Assembly: GCA_029851415.1 (NCBI GenBank)
Contig: CM056744.1
Location: forward strand, 14,329,268-14,393,267
Source of the DNA: Eretmocerus hayati
Lineage: Eukaryota; Arthropoda; Insecta; Hymenoptera; Aphelinidae
DNA length: 64,000 bases
Reading direction: 5' to 3'
Part shown: positions 59,169-64,000 of the stretch, one piece after another
Layout of the letters: each line of letters begins with the position of its first letter
How positions within the stretch are numbered: position 1 is the stretch's first letter
The notes under the pieces: model-generated
What the model saw: the letters and a program-made list of their open reading frames with translations, nothing else
Database searches by the model: none
What the model was told of the DNA's origin: nothing
Translations under genes and position numbers: made by a program

Positions 59169-59860
59169 TACGTGCTCGCCATACACACAAAAACTGTTCT
59201 CCGGTGTTTTATAGCAATGGGATTTGGTGCACGATACCATCTAATTTGATGAGTTTGCCCGCCCGAATCCCAAACGAGCCCCGCTGCGGTGCTTTACACT
59301 CGTAAATGCCGAAAAAAAAAAAGAAGCACATTATACGAAACTGACATTTTGACCACCTCTACGATGATAATTTCTTTGGGCAACCCTGGATCGGAACATT
59401 AATGATTGTGCCATAAACAGCACCAAAAATACATCGAAAATGACTTCTACAATTCTTTCCCCAAGCATTTTTAGGGTTCGTACAAGCAGGCACATATTAT
59501 TTCAACTTTTCCACGGAACTACTCATATAGATACACAAAAAAGTGAAACGACTTTGATTCGTACTAATAAGTTGGATCTGAGAGTATAAATCATCAAATC
59601 AGGATTCTTAACAGAATCCATTCGTGAATCTCTTCGAATTTTATCAAATCTTGGTTTTCACTTAAATATTTCTAGAAAAACTTGTCACAACCGCGTCCTC
59701 ATCCTGATAATTATGACCTTTTTATCATAAGTGATTTTGGTAGATTTTTTTCGTCCTTGATGGTTAATATACAAGTTGAACATTTGGTCTTGTCGATCTT
59801 GAAGGAAGGTGGGGAACTAAATAAATTCCCAAAATTTCATGATGGAAATTTTATTGCAAC

Positions 59861-59893
59861 GTTTCGTCCACTAGGTATTGTGGACCTCATCAG
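59861..59893 (-). ncRNA. Hammerhead ribozyme-like core, left arm
   Basis: On the minus strand: CTGATGAG, stem II GTCCAC / GTGGAC with loop AATACCTA, then GAAAC and GTT. These are the invariant boxes of a hammerhead in the right order and spacing. Stem III would be the minimal ACGU type of Penelope-like elements, which acts best as a dimer. Stem I pairing was not securely resolved. Confidence 0.6.
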
Positions 59894-60102
59894 GCTTCAG
59901 GTTTGTTATTCTTTAGATCGTCATGATATTTTGGACGATCTTGTAATAGAGCACAGACATAACGTCTAGCTCCTGTCAATACAAGTAAACAGAGGAACTC
60001 ACTCTGTTTACTTGTATTGACAGGAGCTAGACGTTATGTCTGTGCTCTATTACAAGATCGTCCAGAATATCATGACGATCTAAAGAATAACAAACCTGAA
60101 GC

Positions 60103-60137
60103 CTGATGAGGTCCACAAAACCTAGTGGACGAAACGT
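60103..60137 (+). ncRNA. Hammerhead ribozyme-like core, right arm
   Basis: On the plus strand: CTGATGAG, stem II GTCCAC / GTGGAC with loop AAAACCTA, then GAAAC and GTT. It is the mirror copy of the left-arm core, differing in the stem II loop. Both cores point away from the palindrome centre, so a transcript leaving the centre in either direction would contain one. Confidence 0.6.
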
Positions 60138-60446
60138 TGCAATAAAATTTCCATCATGAAATTTTGGGAATTTATTTAGTTCCCCACCGTCCTTCAAGAT
60201 CGACAAGACCAAATGTTCAACTTGTATATGACCTTTTTAATCGATCTAGTTAGAATTTCCATTTAGACTCAGACAGCAAGTGGTATTCAACAAAATTCTT
60301 CGACTTGAGAATAAATTTCGTTACAAATTCTGAAGAAAATGAAGATATTCGAATGTATAAACCAACCGTTCGATAGATACAACATCCATAACTGGTTCCT
60401 TCTATTAAGTGTGTCCTACATATCAGGCCTGCTATACATCTCTACC

Positions 60447-60780
60447 CTAGTGCCCAACTGTGAGATCACTAGCATTTACCACTTTGCGAACAAGAAAGTT
60501 ACCGCCACAACCAGTTTTTGGTACTCTCTTGAACTCGTTATACTCGTACTCATCGCAAAGATTTTTCATTTCGTATTGAGCCAGCAAACTAGGAACCGTA
60601 TCTACCAACGACCCATCATTGTTCAATTTTTCAATAGTATGATTCATCAATTCATTCAAAGATCTCTCCGCAGCATTTTTCATCTCCTCTTTGAGAACAT
60701 TAGCAATGGCATTCTTAGTTTCAGACGTGGTCCAGTGATGAAGATAATGGTTACTAGACATATCGTCAACCGTGATTGCA
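60447..60780 (-). CDS. Second JHBP-like protein, last exon
   Basis: Starts at TTTTTTCAG/TGCAATC and runs 111 codons to a stop at 60447. It encodes GAITVDDMSSNHYLHHW, then a long amphipathic helix (NAIANVLKEEMKNAAERSLN, ELMNHTIEKL), and a tail of about 45 residues containing Cys (NLCDEYEYN, KTGCGGNF) that the 41179 gene lacks. It joins exon 60885-61210 with GG/T forming Gly, the same intron position and phase as in the other gene, which supports common ancestry. Confidence 0.8.
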
Positions 60781-60884
60781 CTGAAAAAATAGAATAAAGT
60801 TGTATAATAATCTATAGTGACTTAAATTGTCACAATACAAAGGTTTAAATTTTGACATGATTATCATATTTTGTATGGACTTAC

Positions 60885-61210
60885 CCAGTATCAACAACAC
60901 GAACGCTTGCATCGAGCAATTTGAACGGTAAGTAAATATTACCATGACCATCAATTGTAGTAGTGACGTTGAATATGGTTAGATTGATTTTACCCGAATC
61001 TTGTCCAATGAACCTGACTCGAAATTTGTAGTCAAATGCTGCATTGAGTTTTTTATAGTACATGGCTCCAGATATTTGAGGTATATTATTCCTCTTCTCG
61101 TCAAATTTAAATAAAAAATTCCTGGTTTCTGTGATGTTAGAGAGCCCCGATAGCAGTCCGTTGCTCAGTTCAATTTTACTAATGAAAGCGTTAGTAGTGA
61201 TGTCAAATTC
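60885..61210 (-). CDS. Second JHBP-like protein, penultimate exon
   Basis: Bounded by GAATTTCAG/GAATTT and ATACTGG/GTAAGT, starting on a codon like exon 3 of the neighbouring gene. It reads EFDITTNAFISKIELSNGLL, GLSNITETRNFLFKF, then LNAAFDYKFRVRFIG and KINLTIFNVTTTIDG, the alternating strand pattern and G-L-S-N signature of the juvenile-hormone-binding / group-7-allergen fold. The N-terminal and signal exons were not found in the 2.8 kb left before the window end, so the gene is partial here. Confidence 0.8.
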
Positions 61211-61959
61211 CTGAAATTCAACAATATTAATATTCAAGGGTGTCAGTTGTATACGCATGTATCAGTATTACTTGAAAATTGAAGATGTAGCCGTATGGAA
61301 TAGTAGTATAGACTGACTGTGATATTATCGATGTCGACTAGATCCATCGTATTTCTAAGGAACGGAATGATAATTCCGAGGTATAAGTAATTGAAATGGG
61401 GAATTATCTACTTATCGATGTTTCTGTTGGAATTCATAAGTAGTCCGGTCGCTGGGGGGGGGGGGGCATCCGCGAAGTAAGCGACTCGTGTTCCAGAAGG
61501 TTTGGAGATGTATTCCTAAGTATTTTGAGGCGCTGAATTCAACGCCCGAAGCTGACAGTTCATAAATCCCGGCGTTTCTTGTTATTATCAATATTTAGTC
61601 AAAATCATAGTTTTTTGCAAAAGTCACCGAAAACATGCTTTTTTAACGGGAGATTCAAGAGGGCCAAAGTTGTTGAGCACAAAATTCTCTACAAAAAAAA
61701 ATCTTCATAACCCAGCTAGCATTTTGGACGTCCCTCGGATGTCCCGGGACGTCTCATGCGACAAACAGCCTCAAATAATATTTGTGACGTCCCAAAAGAC
61801 GCCCAAAGACCTTCGAGAGACGTTCAGGAGACATCCTAATACTCTTCCCTTGACACCCCTGAGAGATGTATTGGAGACGTCTCTGCGACATGTCTGCAAC
61901 GTCTTGGAGACAAATATTTTGCGGATATCTCGGACCATAAAAGTCTTGACAATTGTGCA

Positions 61960-62540
61960 AAAATAGTGCATTTCGATACAAGGGTGTAAAACATTTTATT
62001 CGCGTCCGAGTAATGGTTTTCCGGACCGAGTCACAAGTGAGGGTCGGAATCATCACGAGGATGCGAATCATATGTTTTACGCCCGTGTATCTAACTATAC
62101 TTTTTGATAAACTGTGAGTAAAAGTCGACAAACTCTACCCAAAGTGCACTTTTACGCACAGTATATCGAAATAGTATTTTTCGATTCGAGGGAGGGAAGT
62201 TTGGTTTTGCTCTTCGAGTGATTGTTTTCGGCCCGAGCCCTGGCAAGGGTCGAAATTAGCACGAGTAAAGCAAAAAACTTCACGCCCGAGTATCGAAATA
62301 CGTTTTTCGATCGACTGGGCGTAAAGTAAACGAAAACTACCGTGCGTAAAGTAGTGCTTTACGCACAGTCGATCGAAAATTGTTTTTCGCGTCCGAGTGA
62401 TGGGTTTCCGGCCTGAGCCGTAGAGGAAGGTCGGAACCAACACGAAGATGCGAAAAGTAGGTTTTACACCCCCGTGTATCGAACTGGATTTTTCGACAAA
62501 CTGTGTGAGAAAGTGGAAAATCAATGCGGAAAAGACACTT
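61960..62540. repeat. Array of diverged approx. 150-bp units
   Basis: Three to four units each contain a CGAGTGATGG-TTTTCGG-C(C/G)GAGCC phrase, GGTCGGAA, CACGAGGATGCGAA and a TATCGAAATACG phrase with TTTTCGA. Similarity to 52080-52400 shows a dispersed family. Confidence 0.6.
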
Positions 62541-62684
62541 TTCCCACAGCGTAGCAAGGAATTATTCAATAATATCTATACTACATTGGAATGCATTCAA
62601 TCTAATTCATATATGGTCAGATAACTAGAAAAATCGAAATCGTAAGGATTTTGAAAACTTATTAGGAAATACCTTCTCTGTGTG

Positions 62685-62765
62685 CCAGCGGCGGGATACG
62701 AACCTGGTACTTTCAAGTTGAAAGGCTGAAACTTTGCGCGCTGAGCTATCAGACCATCTACGCAC
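62685..62765 (-). repeat. tRNA-like pol III segment
   Basis: On the minus strand a box A-like TAGCTCAGCGCG (62737-62748) and box B-like GGTTCGTATCCC (62693-62704) are correctly ordered and spaced. The flanks do not pair as an acceptor stem, so a SINE head or tRNA-like relic is more likely than a tRNA gene. Confidence 0.5.
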
Positions 62766-63733
62766 GGTGCAGTGAAACGTCTACTTATGACCATCAAACT
62801 CATTAAGAACTTGAGATGTAAAGATCAGTTTATTGTGAATTCCATCTGGTCTTGATTGGCGGAAGACGGATAAAAATCGATATTCGAACTTCAAAAATAG
62901 AAATTCGTGTTTCTCATTCTGTAAGATTTCATAAAAGAACAAGTGAGGATTTAAAAGAAAGAGAGTCTGTGCAAAAGATGAAAAATTGATTGATAATGAA
63001 GAGAAATCCACGAGTTCCATAAAAAGCTTCTAAAATTTTGATCAAGTGTATGCACTCGAATTTTCTAAATCATTATAATCTATAGTCTTGATTGAATAGT
63101 CTTGAATATGCAGATCTTGACAGTTAAAAATTTGCCTCATATTATCAGATATCCAAAGGATAACCCACACACAGAAATAATTCTTCTTGCCCTGGACATC
63201 CTGGCCTTGGTTCGACATGGATGTCTTTTGGGCGAGCTGTAGATGGGATGTCGCAACGGGACATAATGTTCGTGGTGAGAGCTGGGACATCCAATTTTGA
63301 TGTTATAGAATATTTGTCATACGTAGGATGTACTACAGACATCCGAGATGCGGACATCCTGGCGTTGGCCCTATAATGGATATCCTCACAACGTCCCAGT
63401 GCGGGTCGCAGAGGGACATGTTTGAGGTGAGAGCTGATGAGACATCCATTTTTGAGGTTAGAAAATTTGTTCCAATTCCCAAATAGGACGTTTCTCGGAT
63501 GTGCTTCGCGGCAACGTCCCGGTCAACGATGTCATTTGGACGTTCTCATGATGCTACGAATGGAACGTCGCACAGACACGTTAATATAACGTTCTCGGGA
63601 CGTCTTTGCAAGACATCTCATCAAAAAATTTCCCCGAAATGTTATGGAAACGTCTCAATCATCGTCCCACGTGACACCTGAGATCAGGCAAAAACAAGAC
63701 GTCCCACGGGATATAGGATGCTAGCTGGGTAAA

Positions 63734-64000
63734 TTTCCCGAAAAACCCAAGCCAGGGGCGGGAAGTTCGTGAAAATTGTTCTACGTTCGACGTGGGCTTA
63801 TAATGAGGCGGCCGACGCAGCACCACTAAAATTGCTACCACTTTGACAGATGCGAATCTTTCCCACGTCGACCTCATTCATCTTAAAGAGGATGAAACTC
63901 CCTTCAAAATGGCCACTGTCTGATTCCGACAAACTCAGTTCCCTTCGACTGTGTAACAAGAAAAACAAGAATAAGGGTGTCGAAACGCTATTCCCGGATC
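63734..64000. other. Unassigned window end
   Basis: No exon or repeat border was recognised in the last 270 bp. Confidence 0.25.

Larger units (their letters stand above)
59767..60229. repeat. Palindrome with 228-bp arms, Penelope-like
   Basis: Arms 59767-59994 and 60002-60229 are near-identical reverse complements separated by GAACTCA. Each arm holds a hammerhead-ribozyme-like core (see ncRNA entries) and the phrase CATGATGGAAATTTTATTGC. Such ribozyme-bearing terminal sequences are known from Penelope-like retroelements; head-to-head copies are a usual by-product of their terminal repeats. No reverse transcriptase is present. Confidence 0.75.
61711..63733. mobile_element. 2.0-kb element with CCCAGCTAGCAT ends, GACGTC-rich
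   Basis: Left ACCCAGCTAGCAT and right ATGCTAGCTGGGT are inverted. Near each end (61725-61920 and 63180-63715) the word GACGTC and variants (GGACGTCC, GACATCC) recur at 10-25-bp spacing. The middle holds degenerate repeats shared with 52080-52400 and a tRNA-like segment. No transposase was recognised. Confidence 0.6.

Overview
The window reads as AT-rich animal, most likely insect, nuclear DNA. Coding sequence is confined to short exons with GT/AG borders, pol III-type SINEs and non-LTR retrotransposons are present, and there is no operon-like layout. The recognisable cellular genes are all on the minus strand. They are the C-terminal (C2) end of a membrane adenylyl cyclase of the ADCY2/4/7 (insect Ac76E-like) class at 33407-35976; an apparently complete four-exon secreted protein of the haemolymph juvenile-hormone-binding / group-7-allergen type at 41179-52685; the last two exons of a second gene of that type at 60447-61210; and one probable 3' coding exon of an unidentified gene at 55024-55257.

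Most of the remaining sequence is mobile and repetitive DNA, and its dominant structural theme is the long inverted repeat. Large foldback-type palindromes lie at 1584-5010 (with an inner palindrome built on inverted GGAAT/ATTCC satellite), 13065-17250 (two nested inverted repeats), 21445-30068 (about 1.27-kb arms, split by a 6.07-kb non-LTR element), 46205-47290, and 48079-51976 (two 942-bp arms around a 33-bp minisatellite). Smaller palindromic, mostly TA-flanked elements lie at 628-1075, 5007-5392, 23179-23974, 32305-32661, 32904-33058, 36233-36572, 53417-54022, 55318-56153, 58022-59168 and 59767-60229. The last carries a hammerhead-ribozyme-like core in each arm, a hallmark of Penelope-like retroelements.

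Layout by region: 1-71 pogo-like transposon end; 340-1075 tandem and inverted AT-rich repeats; 1584-5392 foldbacks; 5700-7263 dead LINE (minus); 9106-9393 gag-like zinc-knuckle remnant; 10285-12046 a pair of 338-bp direct repeats resembling LTRs or duplicated promoters; 13065-17250 foldback; 17677-18360 GC-rich tandem duplication with possible exon; 19781-20590 decayed unknown gene; 21445-30068 foldback with an I/jockey-like LINE whose ORF1 is itself interrupted by a MITE; 32305-36572 MITEs and adenylyl cyclase exons; 39018-39644 SINE with 15-bp target-site duplication; 41179-52685 JHBP-like gene whose 9.6-kb first intron holds a 318-bp satellite and two foldbacks; 52100-63733 further MITEs, the second JHBP-like gene and a 2-kb element rich in GACGTC motifs.

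The cellular genes do not form an evident pathway: the cyclase makes cAMP at the membrane, while the two JHBP-like proteins would bind a hydrophobic ligand outside the cell. Their common feature is that their introns and flanks have been expanded by hairpin-forming repeats. Exon borders, repeat borders and homologies were read by eye from the sequence; no search or alignment was run.
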